From Micromonospora parathelypteridis (GTDB taxonomy: Bacteria > Actinomycetota > Actinomycetes > Mycobacteriales > Micromonosporaceae): 64,000 bases of DNA. Numbering within the stretch: the stretch's first letter is position 1; each line of letters starts with the position of its first letter. The notes under the pieces were generated by a model. It did not search any database, had not been told where the DNA came from, and saw only the letters and a program-made list of their open reading frames with translations. Shown one piece after another: positions 1 through 8,404 of this stretch. The translations under genes were made by a program, and so were the position numbers. The DNA is taken from NCBI RefSeq assembly GCF_014201145.1, contig NZ_JACHDP010000001.1, forward strand, positions 5,270,001-5,334,000. Reading direction: 5' to 3'.

Positions 1-526
1 CCCGGTGGTGGTCGGTGGCGAGCCGGCCCAGGGTGCGCAGCGTCTCCGCTCGGATGATCTCGACGTCCAGCCCTCGGGGCAGGGTGCGGGCGATCGACGT
101 GCTCGCGTAGTCCAGCCCGGGGACCGCCCGGTACACCGACGCGACCAGGGTGATGATCTCCGGGTCGAGCAGTGGGCAGTCGGCGGTGAACCGCATGACC
201 GCGTCTCCCGGGTGCGCCGCGAGAGCACCCACGAACCGGTCCAGTACGTCGTCGACGGGCCCGCGGTGGCAGGGCACGCCCAGCCGCTCGCACTCGGCCA
301 CGACGGCGTCGTCGACCACGTCGGTGCTGGTCGCGACCACCAGGTCGGCCAGGACGCCGCTGTCACGCGCGGCACGCACCACCCGGCCCAGCACGGAACG
401 CCCGGCGAGCGGGCGGAGCACCTTGCCGGGCAGCCGGGACGAGCCCATCCGGGCCTGCACGATGCCGACGATCCGTGGCTCCGCGCCGTCGGTCGGGGCC
501 AACCCGTGCGCCGGTACGCCGGTCAC
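1..526 (-). CDS. pseF: PseF-type cytidylyltransferase (SpsF family), 3' end cut by window edge
   Basis: Partial gene; its 3' end lies left of the window. The GTG start (524-526) overlaps the TGA of the next gene upstream (523-525) as GTGA. About 15 residues in, the protein reads PRIVGIVQARMGSSRLPGKV, the nucleotide-binding loop of SpsF/NeuA-like CMP-sugar synthetases, followed by VLGRVVRAARDSGVLADLVVATSTD and RFTADCPLLDPEII, where the acidic DCPLLDP segment is the usual metal-binding site. The family activates nonulosonic acids with CTP. Because pseB, pseC, pseH and pseI lie nearby on the same strand, the likely role is CMP-pseudaminic acid synthetase. Substrate specificity is inferred from context. 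It is probably the last visible gene of the leftward pse operon. Confidence 0.8.
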   Translation of the reverse strand, partial: MTGVPAHGLAPTDGAEPRIVGIVQARMGSSRLPGKVLRPLAGRSVLGRVVRAARDSGVLADLVVATSTDVVDDAVVAECERLGVPCHRGPVDDVLDRFVGALAAHPGDAVMRFTADCPLLDPEIITLVASVYRAVPGLDYASTSIARTLPRGLDVEIIRAETLRTLGRLATDHHR

Positions 527-2352
527 TGCTGCTCCTCCTGCTGCGGCGGGGCGAGCGCCGCGACGGCCCGGCGCTTGGCGGCGCGGGCGCCGCGCTTGGC
601 CAGCCGGGCCGGGGTGATGGCGAGCCGGCCCACCCGGTAGCTGAGCGACCCGCTGAGCAGGCCGATCGTCGTCTCGGCGCGACGCAGCGCCCGTTCCCGC
701 GAGGTGAGCAGCTCCTCGGTCCATGCGGTCAGTGCCGCCAGCCGGGTGAGCTCCTCACGCTGTCGCAGCCACGCCTCGCGCAGCTGCTGGTAGCTGTCCG
801 CGCCGACCGGCGGGTCGGTCGGCGCCACGGCGTGCAGCTCGGTGGCGAGGTTGACCCTGCCGTCGTGGTCCAGCCCGTGCAGGGCGGCGGCGATGGCCGC
901 CTCGGCCTCCACCGCCTCGGCGACGGTCGCACGGTCCACGTCGTGGCCGGTGAGCCCGCCGAGCACCACGGTCAGACCGGCGACGTCGAGGGTGGACGAC
1001 CACGGGTGGGCGTATCCGCCGGTGAGCAGGCCCGCCGCGAAGCGCCACAGCCCGCGGGCCAGCACCACGTCGGTGGGCAGCGCGTCGGTGGCCCGCCAGC
1101 TCGGGTCGAGCACCGCGTACCGCTCGCCGTCGACGACCACGTTGTCGGTGCCGGCCAGCGCCGCGGCGCCGGCGATCCGGCCGTCGGTGTCGGCCTGGTC
1201 GGCGAGCCAGCCCGCGTACCCGTGCAGCAGCGTGCGCAGGGTCGCCAGGTCGCGGCGCAGGGCCGCGTCGAGCAGCAGGGTACGCAGCAGCCGGCCGGAC
1301 GGCACCGGCCCGGACAGCGCGTCCGCGTCCCGGTACGCGGCCTCGCGGCTGGCGAACGGCGCGGCGGCCGGCACGGTCGTGCCGGTGGCCGCGGTGAGCC
1401 CCCACCGCCATCCCGACGGGCCGTGCAGCACCTCCAGTACGCCGATTCCGGGGCGCCCGGTCTGCACCAGCGCCACCGGTAGGTCCCGGTCGACGGATGG
1501 CGTGGTCGGGGCCGCGGGGTCGGCGGGCCGGTGGGCGAGCATCAGCCAGCCCGGTGCGAGGTCGGCGGCGCGTCCGGCGTGCAGCGCGTCCACCGCCAGC
1601 CGGGCCGGGTCCTGGAGCACGGTGTCGTTGGTGAAACCTCCGGCGCACGCGCCGTGCAGCACCGCGTCGAAGAGGCCGGAGCCGGCATCCCGGTCGAGGT
1701 GGTCGGTGTCGAGCAGCGCCGTCGGGGTGCTGGCGTCGGGGTACGCGGCCCAGCACGCGACCGGCTGCAGCTCCGCCGCGGTGAGCCGTTCGCGCAACTG
1801 GTCCCGGTTGGCCGGGTGGGTGCGATCGAGCACTCCGCCGATCGTCCAGGCGGAATCGTCACGGCCGGCGTACCAGGGGGTGGTGGCGACCAGTCGGTGC
1901 AGGCCGAGCGGGTTGTCCAGGCGCAGCAGCAGCGCGCCACCCGGCCGTACCGCGGCGACCAGTCGCGCCAGCACGCGGTCCCAGCCGAGCCGGGTGCCCT
2001 CCACCGACTCCACCGGGTCCAGCCCGGCTGCGGCGATCACCACGTCGTACGTCTCGTCGTCGGGCAACCCGGCCGGGCCACCCACCACCACGTGGGCGGC
2101 TCGCTGGGCCAGCGCGACGGCGTCCGGGTGGCTGCGCAGCAGGCAGGTCACCTCGGCGTGGCCGAGCTGGTCGAGCAGGGCCGGGTCGTGCGGCCCGGCC
2201 ACCAGGACCCGGGCGCCGGGCGGCACGAGCCGGGCGGCCAGCGCGGCGACGGGCCCACCGTCGGCCAGGCGCTCCTGCGGCAGGTCGGACCAGGCCAGCA
2301 TCTCGCCGCCCGGCAGGGTGATCCGGTCGGCGGGTGCCGTCTCAGTCGTCAC
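523..2352 (-). CDS. Large protein with N-terminal methyltransferase-like domain, surface-glycan locus
   Basis: A 609-residue protein. Residues about 45-170 have the pattern of a class I SAM-dependent methyltransferase fold (ARVLVAGPHDPALLDQL as strand 1 and loop, ETYDVVIAAAGLD as strand 4, VRPGGALLLRLDN as strand 5). The middle has a segment (DNVVVDGERYAVLDPSWRA) resembling the aspartate-bearing region of small-molecule kinase-like domains seen in some bifunctional O-antigen modifiers. The C-terminal 70 residues are rich in Arg and Leu, end in charged helices, and carry a SGSLSYRVGR motif common at the ends of surface-polysaccharide enzymes. It overlaps the upstream gene by 11 bp and the cytidylyltransferase gene by 4 bp, so it is co-translated with the pse operon. 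The methyltransferase call is moderate; the kinase-like idea is weak. No target is known. Confidence 0.6.
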   Translation of the reverse strand: MTTETAPADRITLPGGEMLAWSDLPQERLADGGPVAALAARLVPPGARVLVAGPHDPALLDQLGHAEVTCLLRSHPDAVALAQRAAHVVVGGPAGLPDDETYDVVIAAAGLDPVESVEGTRLGWDRVLARLVAAVRPGGALLLRLDNPLGLHRLVATTPWYAGRDDSAWTIGGVLDRTHPANRDQLRERLTAAELQPVACWAAYPDASTPTALLDTDHLDRDAGSGLFDAVLHGACAGGFTNDTVLQDPARLAVDALHAGRAADLAPGWLMLAHRPADPAAPTTPSVDRDLPVALVQTGRPGIGVLEVLHGPSGWRWGLTAATGTTVPAAAPFASREAAYRDADALSGPVPSGRLLRTLLLDAALRRDLATLRTLLHGYAGWLADQADTDGRIAGAAALAGTDNVVVDGERYAVLDPSWRATDALPTDVVLARGLWRFAAGLLTGGYAHPWSSTLDVAGLTVVLGGLTGHDVDRATVAEAVEAEAAIAAALHGLDHDGRVNLATELHAVAPTDPPVGADSYQQLREAWLRQREELTRLAALTAWTEELLTSRERALRRAETTIGLLSGSLSYRVGRLAITPARLAKRGARAAKRRAVAALAPPQQEEQQ

Positions 2353-3190
2353 GGTGGTCCTCTTCCTCCTGGAGGTTCGCCCAACCGAGCAGCTCGCGCA
2401 GCTCTGCCGGCGTGCAGCGGTGGTCGATGCCCAGCTCGGCGCGGGCGATCTCGACCGCGGTGGGCAGGTCGACCTCGGCGCCGTGCAGCTCCGGCCACTG
2501 ACGGCGGATGCGGGCCGTCCCGCCGAACGTCGGGTCCTCGTTGGACAGGATCATCGGGTCGCCGTAGACCGCCGGTTCGCAGCCGGCCGCGATGCCGTAG
2601 AAGATCGCACTGGTCAGCCGGTTGGATGCTACCCGGCGGTGTCGACGCAGCTCGGTCAACTGCTTGTCGAGGAACTCCGGGTCGGTGTCCTTCCACCAGT
2701 GTCCCCGGTAGCCGTGGCAGATCACGCGGAAGCCGGCGCGCTCGTAGAGCCGACGGACGCTGCGCATCCGGTACTCGTGCCAGTAGAGGCAGACGGTGAC
2801 CGGGCCGGGCTCGGTCTCCTGGATCAGCGCGATCAACTTCCGGTGGTCGCCCTTGACGTGCTGACCCTCCCAGCCGTGGAACGGGTACCAGATGGTGCCC
2901 ACCCGCTCCTCGGCCGGCGGTTCCTCGGGGCGCATGGCCAGCAGGTAGATGAACGGGGCTCCGATGACGACCACGTTGCGCCGCCCCACCGACCAGGCCC
3001 GTCGGCGGGTCTGCTCCGACCAGAGCAGGCTCGGGGTGCGCTCGGCGTACGGGTGACCGGGGGCCAGGCCGTCACCGATGTTCCAGCCGTGCTGCACGTA
3101 CCCGTTGATCCGCGGTGGGTGCCGGTCGCCAAGACCGGCATAGCGGGCCAGCACGTGCGCGTGGCCGTAGAAGTGGTTGGCGTGGTGCAT
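2342..3190 (-). CDS. Uncharacterised GT-B-like protein of the pse operon
   Basis: A 282-residue soluble protein that I cannot assign to a named family. It starts MHHANHFYGHAHVLARYAG and contains INGYVQHGWNIGDG, a VVVIGAPFIYLL strand, GTIWYPFHGWEGQHV, and a C-terminal half with RVASNRLTSAIFYGIAAGCEP and AVYGDPMIL. That last pattern (an acceptor-like strand, then NxxTxxxYGIAAGxxxxVYGDP) is like the donor-binding half of GT-B glycosyltransferases and sialyltransferase-like enzymes, so a role in transferring a nonulosonic acid is possible but unproven. It lacks the N-terminal signature of PseG hydrolases. The gene begins 10 bp after pseC and overlaps the following gene by 11 bp, so it belongs to the pse operon. 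Confidence 0.55.
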   Translation of the reverse strand: MHHANHFYGHAHVLARYAGLGDRHPPRINGYVQHGWNIGDGLAPGHPYAERTPSLLWSEQTRRRAWSVGRRNVVVIGAPFIYLLAMRPEEPPAEERVGTIWYPFHGWEGQHVKGDHRKLIALIQETEPGPVTVCLYWHEYRMRSVRRLYERAGFRVICHGYRGHWWKDTDPEFLDKQLTELRRHRRVASNRLTSAIFYGIAAGCEPAVYGDPMILSNEDPTFGGTARIRRQWPELHGAEVDLPTAVEIARAELGIDHRCTPAELRELLGWANLQEEEDHRDD

Positions 3191-3200
3191 CAGGTTCCCA

Positions 3201-4358
3201 TCAGGCGGCGGTACGCACCGAGCCGACCCGCAGGGCCGCGGTCAGCGCGTCGATGACGCGATCCTGGTCGGTGTCGCTGAGGTCCGGGTAGAGCGGCAGC
3301 GACAGCTGCTGGGAGTAGAACGACTCGGCCACCGGGCAGGACCCGCGCCGGTAACCGAGGTCGGCGAAGGCCGGGTGCCAGTGCACCGGGATGTAGTTGA
3401 CCTGGACGCCGATGCCGGCGGCCCGCATCCGGTCGTACACCTCGCGGCGACGCCCGTCGAGCACCCGGATCGGGTAGAGGTGCCAGGCCGGGTCGGCCCA
3501 CGACTTGCGCGTCGGCAGCAGCACGCCGTCCACATCGGCCAGCGCCTCGTCGTAGCGGGCGACCAGGGCGGCCCGCCGCGCCTTGAACTCGCCGAGCCGG
3601 CGCAGTTGGCTGCGGCCCAGGGCGCAGAGCACATCCGGCAGGCGGTAGTTCAGCCCGAACTCGTGCACCTCCTGGTGCCAACCGCCCTCGTCCGGGTGGC
3701 GCAGCTCGTCGCGTTCCCGGACCATCCCGACGCTGCGGAACCGACGGGCCCGCTCCAGGACCCGCGGGTCCAGTGCGGCGACCGCGCCACCCTCGGCGGT
3801 GGTCAGGTTCTTGGTGGGAAAGAACGAGAACGTGGTCAGGTCGGCGAGCGAGCCCACCGGCCGGCCGTGGTAGGTCCCGCCGATCGAGTGCGCCGCGTCG
3901 GCGAGCAGCAGCGCGTCGCTGCCCTCGACCGACTTGCGGAGCGCGTCGTAGTCGGCAGGGTGGCCGGCGTAGTCGACCGCGGAGACGACCTTGGTCCGCG
4001 AGGTGACCGCGGCGGCGGCCGCCGCCGGGTCGAGGCAGAAGGTCTCGTCCTCGACATCGGCGAAAACGATCTTCGCCCCGAGGGCGACCGCGCTGCTGGC
4101 GGTCGCCACGAAGGTCATTGGCGGGACGACCACCTCGTCGCCCGGACCAACCCCGGCGGCCGCGTACGCCACGTGCAGCGCCGCGGTGCCGTTGGAGACG
4201 GCGGTGACGCCGACCCCGCCGGTCCAGGTGGCGAGGTCCGCCTCGAACGCGTCGACCTGCGGCCCGGTGGTGAGCCAGTCGCCGCGCAGCACGTCGGCGA
4301 CGGCGGCGATGTCGTCCTCGGTGACCGACTGCCGGCCGTACGGGAGCATTCCCGTCAT
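3201..4358 (-). CDS. pseC: PseC-type aminotransferase (UDP-4-amino-4,6-dideoxy-N-acetyl-beta-L-altrosamine transaminase)
   Basis: A 385-residue PLP enzyme of the DegT/DnrJ/EryC1 family. It starts MTGMLPYGRQSVTEDDIAAV, the typical family opening, and has the PLP-binding DAAHS motif (Asp154) and the Schiff-base lysine in FSFFPTKNLTTAEGG (Lys183). The chosen ATG at 4356-4358 overlaps the pseB stop as ATGA; an upstream in-frame start at 4403 would lie inside pseB. The family member next to PseB aminates the UDP-4-keto-6-deoxy-L-altro-sugar from the dehydratase using glutamate. Length and gene order fit PseC. A related 4-aminotransferase of another deoxysugar pathway is possible, but PseB, PseH and PseI nearby make PseC most likely. 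Confidence 0.9.
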   Translation of the reverse strand: MTGMLPYGRQSVTEDDIAAVADVLRGDWLTTGPQVDAFEADLATWTGGVGVTAVSNGTAALHVAYAAAGVGPGDEVVVPPMTFVATASSAVALGAKIVFADVEDETFCLDPAAAAAAVTSRTKVVSAVDYAGHPADYDALRKSVEGSDALLLADAAHSIGGTYHGRPVGSLADLTTFSFFPTKNLTTAEGGAVAALDPRVLERARRFRSVGMVRERDELRHPDEGGWHQEVHEFGLNYRLPDVLCALGRSQLRRLGEFKARRAALVARYDEALADVDGVLLPTRKSWADPAWHLYPIRVLDGRRREVYDRMRAAGIGVQVNYIPVHWHPAFADLGYRRGSCPVAESFYSQQLSLPLYPDLSDTDQDRVIDALTAALRVGSVRTAA

Positions 4359-5338
4359 GCGGTGATGCCGAGCATGTCGCGCAGCTGCTCGACGGTGAGC
4401 CACTCGTCGTTGGTGTCCGACTGGTAGGCGAAGCCGTCCGGCACCGGGTCGCAGCCGACCGGCGGCTGGTAGCCCCAGGTGGCGATGGTCGGCTGGACGA
4501 TGAACCGGCCGTCGGCGCGCAGCGTCCGCCGGCTGTCGTCGGGCGCGATCATCTCCTCGTGCAGCTTCTCGCCCGGCCGGATCCCGATCTCGTGGGTGGT
4601 GGCGTCCGGGGCCACGGCCTCGACCAGGTCGAGGATGCGCATGCTCGGGATGCGCGGCACGAACAGCTCGCCACCCTGCATCTGGTCGAACGAGTCCATG
4701 ACGAACTGCACGGCCTGGTCGAGTGTGATCCAGAAGCGGGTCATCCGCTTGTCGGTGATCGGCAGGCTCTTGCCCTCGGCGGCCAGCCGCCGGAACAGCG
4801 GGACGACCGAACCGCGGCTGCCCACCACGTTGCCGTAGCGCACGACGGCGAACCGGGTGGGGTGCTGGGCGGCGTAGTGGTTGGCCGAGACGAACAGCTT
4901 GTCGCCGACCAGCTTCGTCGCGCCGTACAGGTTGATCGGGCTGGACGCCTTGTCGGTGGAGAGCGCGATGACCTTCTTGACGCCGGCCTCGATCGCGGCG
5001 TCGACGACGTGCTGGGAGCCGGTGATGTTGGTGGCGATGTACTCGGAGGGGTTGTACTCCGCGGTGTCCACCTGCTTGAGCGCGGCGGCGTGCACCACGT
5101 GGTCCACGCCGTGCATGGCCCGGGTGAGGCGGTGCCGGTCCCGGATGTCGCCGATGAACCAGCGCAGCCGCGGGTCGTCGCCGAGCTGCTGGCGCAACTC
5201 GTACTGCTTGAGTTCGTCGCGGGAGAACACGACCACGCGGGCCGGGTCGGCCTCGGTGAGGATGTGCCGGAGGAAGGTCCTGCCGAAGGAACCCGTTCCC
5301 CCGGTGATCAGAATGGACGATCCATTCAACTCACTCAA
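4355..5338 (-). CDS. pseB: PseB-type UDP-N-acetylglucosamine 4,6-dehydratase (inverting)
   Basis: A 327-residue SDR-type dehydratase. The NAD(P)-binding motif GGTGSFG is at residues 13-19, STDKAS (Asp129, Lys130) and YGATK (Tyr138, Lys142) form the active site, and HAAALKQVDTAEYNP is characteristic of the FlaA1/PseB family. I place the start at TTG 5336-5338 because a GGGAG ribosome site sits 7 bases upstream and the protein then begins LSELNGSSILITGG like its relatives; no ATG lies in a better place. The reaction removes water from UDP-GlcNAc with C5 inversion, the first step to pseudaminic acid. It is the first gene of a leftward operon (pseB, pseC, unknown, methyltransferase-like, pseF). 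Confidence 0.92.
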   Translation of the reverse strand: MSELNGSSILITGGTGSFGRTFLRHILTEADPARVVVFSRDELKQYELRQQLGDDPRLRWFIGDIRDRHRLTRAMHGVDHVVHAAALKQVDTAEYNPSEYIATNITGSQHVVDAAIEAGVKKVIALSTDKASSPINLYGATKLVGDKLFVSANHYAAQHPTRFAVVRYGNVVGSRGSVVPLFRRLAAEGKSLPITDKRMTRFWITLDQAVQFVMDSFDQMQGGELFVPRIPSMRILDLVEAVAPDATTHEIGIRPGEKLHEEMIAPDDSRRTLRADGRFIVQPTIATWGYQPPVGCDPVPDGFAYQSDTNDEWLTVEQLRDMLGITA

Positions 5339-5703
5339 TTTGGTGCTCCCGTGATCGTGGATGAACCGGCGGCCCTCGGCCGGCCGACCGGGGTGACACG
5401 CTAGCCATGGCGGGTTAACTCCCCGACGCTCGTGGGTTAACCACGGCCCCTGCTCCTGTGAATGGCGAGCACCGCGTAGGCAAACACTTTCGACCAACCC
5501 GTAACGGGCCTGACCAGGTCGGATCGGGCCGTTACAGTGACCGCGCGAGTGACCCGGCAGCCCTGTCCGCAGCCGGTTCCCGCGTTCACCCGACATCCGC
5601 ACCGACTCGGTGCGAGCGGGTCACCCCGAGCGTCACCGGCGCGGGCCGACGTGCCCGCCGGGTCTGCGCGGGCCCGGTCCGGCCGGCAATTCTGGAGGCG
5701 TTG
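5339..5703. promoter_or_regulatory. Divergent promoter region between pseB and a GT-C gene
   Basis: A 365-bp stretch with no convincing gene. It holds two copies of the palindrome GTTAAC (5414-5419 and 5436-5441), each extended as GGGTTAAC and 22 bp apart, in a region that should drive pseB leftward. The same core recurs ahead of other surface-polymer genes in this window. The rightward gene has a GGAGG ribosome site at 5694-5698. I did not find unambiguous -35/-10 pairs. Confidence 0.45.
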
Positions 5704-7440
5704 ATGGCATCCGGTAGCGACGTGATCGAACGGCCGGCGGTTGCGGCGGAGTCGACGGACTCGGCGCCCGCGCGGCGCTGGTTGGTGCCGGTGCTGCTGG
5801 TCGTCGGTTGGGTGCTCAGCGTCGCCTGGCGGATGTGGCTGTCCCGGCACATCCTGCTGCCGATCGCGCACACCGACGAGGACAGCTACCTGAACACCGC
5901 CCGCGCGCTGGCTGGCGGGCCGGGCGGCTTCAGCAGCGAGAACGACCTGCTGCGCCGGGTCGGCTACCCGATGCTGATCTCGCCGGCGTTCCTCGGCGAC
6001 CGCGATTTCAGCGACAGCTACCGGATCGTCCAGCTGATCAACGCGATGGTGAACTCGGCGCTGCTGCCGCTGGCGTACCTGCTCGGTCGCCGCCTCCTCC
6101 GGCTGCGCCGCTCGCACGCGCTGCTCAGCGCCCTCGCGGCGGCGACCCTCCCGGCCACGGTCTTCTACGCGGGCATCGCCATGATCGACACGGTGATGGC
6201 GCCGCTGGTGGTCGCCTGGCTGCTCGCCGTGCACCGCTGGATCGGACGGCCCGGGCCGCTCGCCGCCGCCACCGTCGGTCTGCTGGTCGGCGGGTTCCAT
6301 CTGCTGCACTCCCGCGGCCTGGTGATCGTGGGGGTGCACGCCGGGTTCGTCCTGCTGCTGTTCGTCCGCCGCCGGATCCGCCCGCCCGCGGTGCTCGCCG
6401 CGCTGCTGCCGGTGCTCGCCATGGCGCTCGTCAACGAGGCCGCCATCCGCTACCTCGGCAACAAGGTCTACCTGCTCGGCAGCACCCCCGGCGGCGGCAC
6501 GGTCGAGGCGGTCGCCTCCATCCAGGGAGTGGTCCGGGTGAGCGCGGGCGTCGGCACCCAGCTCTGGTACCTCGTGGTGATCACCTTCGGGATGGCCGGG
6601 GTGGCCTGGGCCGCCGCCGTCCGCGAGCTGTGGCGCCCACGGCACGGCGACGCCGCCCGCTGGACGATGGGCGTGGCGCTGGTGGTGACCGTCGGCGTGG
6701 CCGGCGGGGCGTCGGTGATCCTGGCCGGCATCACCGGCAAGCCGCTGGACGCGATCTACGGCCGCTACGTGCAGATGCTGGCGCCGTTCTGGCTGCTGGT
6801 CGGGCTCGGGGTGCTGCTCACCGCCGGACGGCGGGTGGTGCTGCGCCGGGCGGCCGTCGCGGTGGCCCTGCTGATCGGCGGCGGTGCGCTGATCGCCGTC
6901 CGACTCGCGTACGTGGCGAGCCAGGGCCACCGGTTGCGCTACGGCGGTTTCAGCGCGCCGGACCTGGTGGCGTTGACCGCGGGCTGGCGGGAGATGCGGC
7001 CGGTGGTCGGGTCGCTGGTCGGCATCGCAGGCTGTCTGTTGCTCGTCGCGGCGGTCCTGGTGCCCCGACTGCGGTTGCCGGTGCTCGGCGTCCTCGTCGT
7101 GGTCAACCTCGCCACCATGCAGGTGATCGACCAACACGTCGTGCGGCCGGCCATCGCCAGCAGCGCGCCGACGCCCGGGGTGGCCGACGTCGGCGTACGC
7201 CCCGGCGAGCGGGTGTGGGCCTCGACCGGTGTGCACTACGTCCTGCGGTTCAACCTCAGCCACCAGGTGACCTGGACCGACGTTCGGTGGTTCGGCATCG
7301 GGCAACCGCCGGCCGCGGCGCAGGTGGTGTTCGCCCGCTGGGCGCCCGGCGAGGTTGACGACTGGGACGGCACGGCGTACGGCTTCGTCCGGCTCGGCGG
7401 CAACCCGGTGCAGCACTGGGCGGCCTGGCGTCGGGCCTGA
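5704..7440 (+). CDS. GT-C type polytopic membrane glycosyltransferase-like protein
   Basis: A 578-residue membrane protein. The ATG at 5704 follows GGAGG with 5-base spacing; longer readings upstream have no ribosome site. After a short cytoplasmic tail, a first membrane helix (about residues 25-45) is followed by an extracytoplasmic loop containing HTDEDSYLNTARAL, the acidic pair expected in GT-C enzymes that use polyprenyl-phosphate sugars. About ten further hydrophobic helices follow, and the last 100 residues form a soluble tail. Such proteins add sugars outside the membrane. It is divergent from pseB and convergent with pseH, so it probably glycosylates a polymer or lipid made by this locus. 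Donor and acceptor cannot be told from sequence. Confidence 0.7.
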   Translation: MASGSDVIERPAVAAESTDSAPARRWLVPVLLVVGWVLSVAWRMWLSRHILLPIAHTDEDSYLNTARALAGGPGGFSSENDLLRRVGYPMLISPAFLGDRDFSDSYRIVQLINAMVNSALLPLAYLLGRRLLRLRRSHALLSALAAATLPATVFYAGIAMIDTVMAPLVVAWLLAVHRWIGRPGPLAAATVGLLVGGFHLLHSRGLVIVGVHAGFVLLLFVRRRIRPPAVLAALLPVLAMALVNEAAIRYLGNKVYLLGSTPGGGTVEAVASIQGVVRVSAGVGTQLWYLVVITFGMAGVAWAAAVRELWRPRHGDAARWTMGVALVVTVGVAGGASVILAGITGKPLDAIYGRYVQMLAPFWLLVGLGVLLTAGRRVVLRRAAVAVALLIGGGALIAVRLAYVASQGHRLRYGGFSAPDLVALTAGWREMRPVVGSLVGIAGCLLLVAAVLVPRLRLPVLGVLVVVNLATMQVIDQHVVRPAIASSAPTPGVADVGVRPGERVWASTGVHYVLRFNLSHQVTWTDVRWFGIGQPPAAAQVVFARWAPGEVDDWDGTAYGFVRLGGNPVQHWAAWRRA

Positions 7441-7450
7441 GCCGCCGCAG

Positions 7451-7493
7451 CCCGGTGGACACCGCTATCCGTGAACGGCGGATGTCCACCGGG
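7451..7493. terminator. Bidirectional stem-loop between convergent GT-C gene and pseH
   Basis: Perfect 11-bp inverted repeat: CCCGGTGGACA at 7451-7461 pairs with TGTCCACCGGG at 7483-7493, and the loop has a further short CCG/CGG pairing. It lies between two converging genes, so it can end transcription from both sides. No strong U-tract follows on either side, as is common in high-GC actinomycetes. Confidence 0.7.
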
Positions 7494-7542
7494 AGCACCG
7501 GCGGTTAATGACTCCGGTCCATTGCGGAAATGGGTTCGACAA

Positions 7543-8052
7543 TCAGCGTTGACGGCGGTCTGCCCGAGCCAGGGAAATCGGGATGACGGTGATTTCCCGG
7601 CCGTTGGACAACTCCTGCCGGGGCGTGCCCTCGACGAATCGGAAACGCCGGTTCATCTGTCGTACGACGGTATTGTGACCGAGCACCTCGCCGTCGAGCC
7701 GGTCCAGGTGCAGCCCGTCGAAGGCGTACTCGACGGCCTCCCGCATGACGCCCAGCCAGGCGGGCAGCGTCTCTCCCCGCTCGTCCAGCCCGTCGGCGTC
7801 GAGATAGAAGCCCCACGCGCCGGTACGCGGGCCGTCCAGCCGCAGGTCGAAGAAGGTGACCACACCGCAGGGCAGGTCGTCGCGGACATACATCAGCACC
7901 CGCCGGGACGGGTCGTCCCGGACCGCCGACCACCACCGGGCGTGCTCCTCGGCGGTGATCTCGTGGCTGGTCTTGCTGACCTGGCGGTTGGTTTCCTGAT
8001 TACGCCAGGACAACATCAGGTGAACGTCGTCCGCCGTCGCTTCGCGCAGCAC
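7543..8052 (-). CDS. pseH: PseH-like GNAT N-acetyltransferase
   Basis: A 169-residue GNAT protein with a GTG start. It begins LREATADDVHLMLSWRNQETNRQVSKTSHEIT, the usual opening of PseH-type enzymes (WRN and the switch to substrate binding), and has the acetyl-CoA strand region around GAWGFYLDADG and a C-terminal LGHNTVVRQMNRRFRFVEG that matches the family helix and strand. PseH acylates the 4-amino group of UDP-4-amino-4,6-dideoxy-N-acetyl-altrosamine. Here it is separated from pseBC and is divergent from the acyl-carrier cassette. Family members normally use acetyl-CoA; whether this one takes an acyl group from the neighbouring carrier protein is an open question raised by its position. Confidence 0.8.
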   Translation of the reverse strand: MLREATADDVHLMLSWRNQETNRQVSKTSHEITAEEHARWWSAVRDDPSRRVLMYVRDDLPCGVVTFFDLRLDGPRTGAWGFYLDADGLDERGETLPAWLGVMREAVEYAFDGLHLDRLDGEVLGHNTVVRQMNRRFRFVEGTPRQELSNGREITVIPISLARADRRQR

Positions 8053-8152
8053 GTGCGTCTCGCTTTCTTATCTGTTCACGTCGGGTCCCGGCACCTTACC
8101 CGGGCCTACCGGGAAATCAGATATGCATTCGTTGGGTTGTAGACTGCGGCGC

Positions 8153-8404
8153 ATGAACGAATTGAGTCGCGCGCAGATCCGCGACCTCATGGCTCAGGTG
8201 CTGGAGAACCAGGACAAGGAGCTGCCCGCGGACGACGCGGCGCAGTTGCGGGAGATCGGCTTCCGGTCGCTCGACTTCTCCGAGCTGGCGCTTCGGGTGG
8301 AGGACGAGACGGGGGAGGAGCTCAACTTCGACGCCCCCGGCCTGCGCCGCATCGCCACCGTCGGAGACGTTCTCGACTTCCTCGTCGAGCTTCAGCACCA
8401 GTGA
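8153..8404 (+). CDS. Stand-alone acyl carrier protein
   Basis: An 83-residue acidic protein (ATG 8153). It has the four-helix acyl carrier layout with the attachment motif EIGFRSLDFSELALRVED, in which Ser39 would carry the 4'-phosphopantetheine arm (usual motif GxDSL, here GFRSLD). It is not the housekeeping fatty-acid carrier, because the next gene is an acyl ligase joined by a GTGA overlap, then an SDR and a PPTase-like gene. The likely role is to hold an acyl group activated by the ligase. Conservation of the Ser-Leu-Asp core makes function likely. It is the first gene of the cassette, transcribed from the 100-bp region shared with pseH. Confidence 0.88.
   Translation: MNELSRAQIRDLMAQVLENQDKELPADDAAQLREIGFRSLDFSELALRVEDETGEELNFDAPGLRRIATVGDVLDFLVELQHQ

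Noticed and set aside
5..640. Rightward frame at the left edge
   Set aside because: Antisense to the cytidylyltransferase and methyltransferase-like genes; no domain.
2342..3190. Assignment of the 282-residue protein as PseG
   Set aside because: It lacks the N-terminal GxGHxxR-type signature and the typical length of 340-370 residues of PseG.
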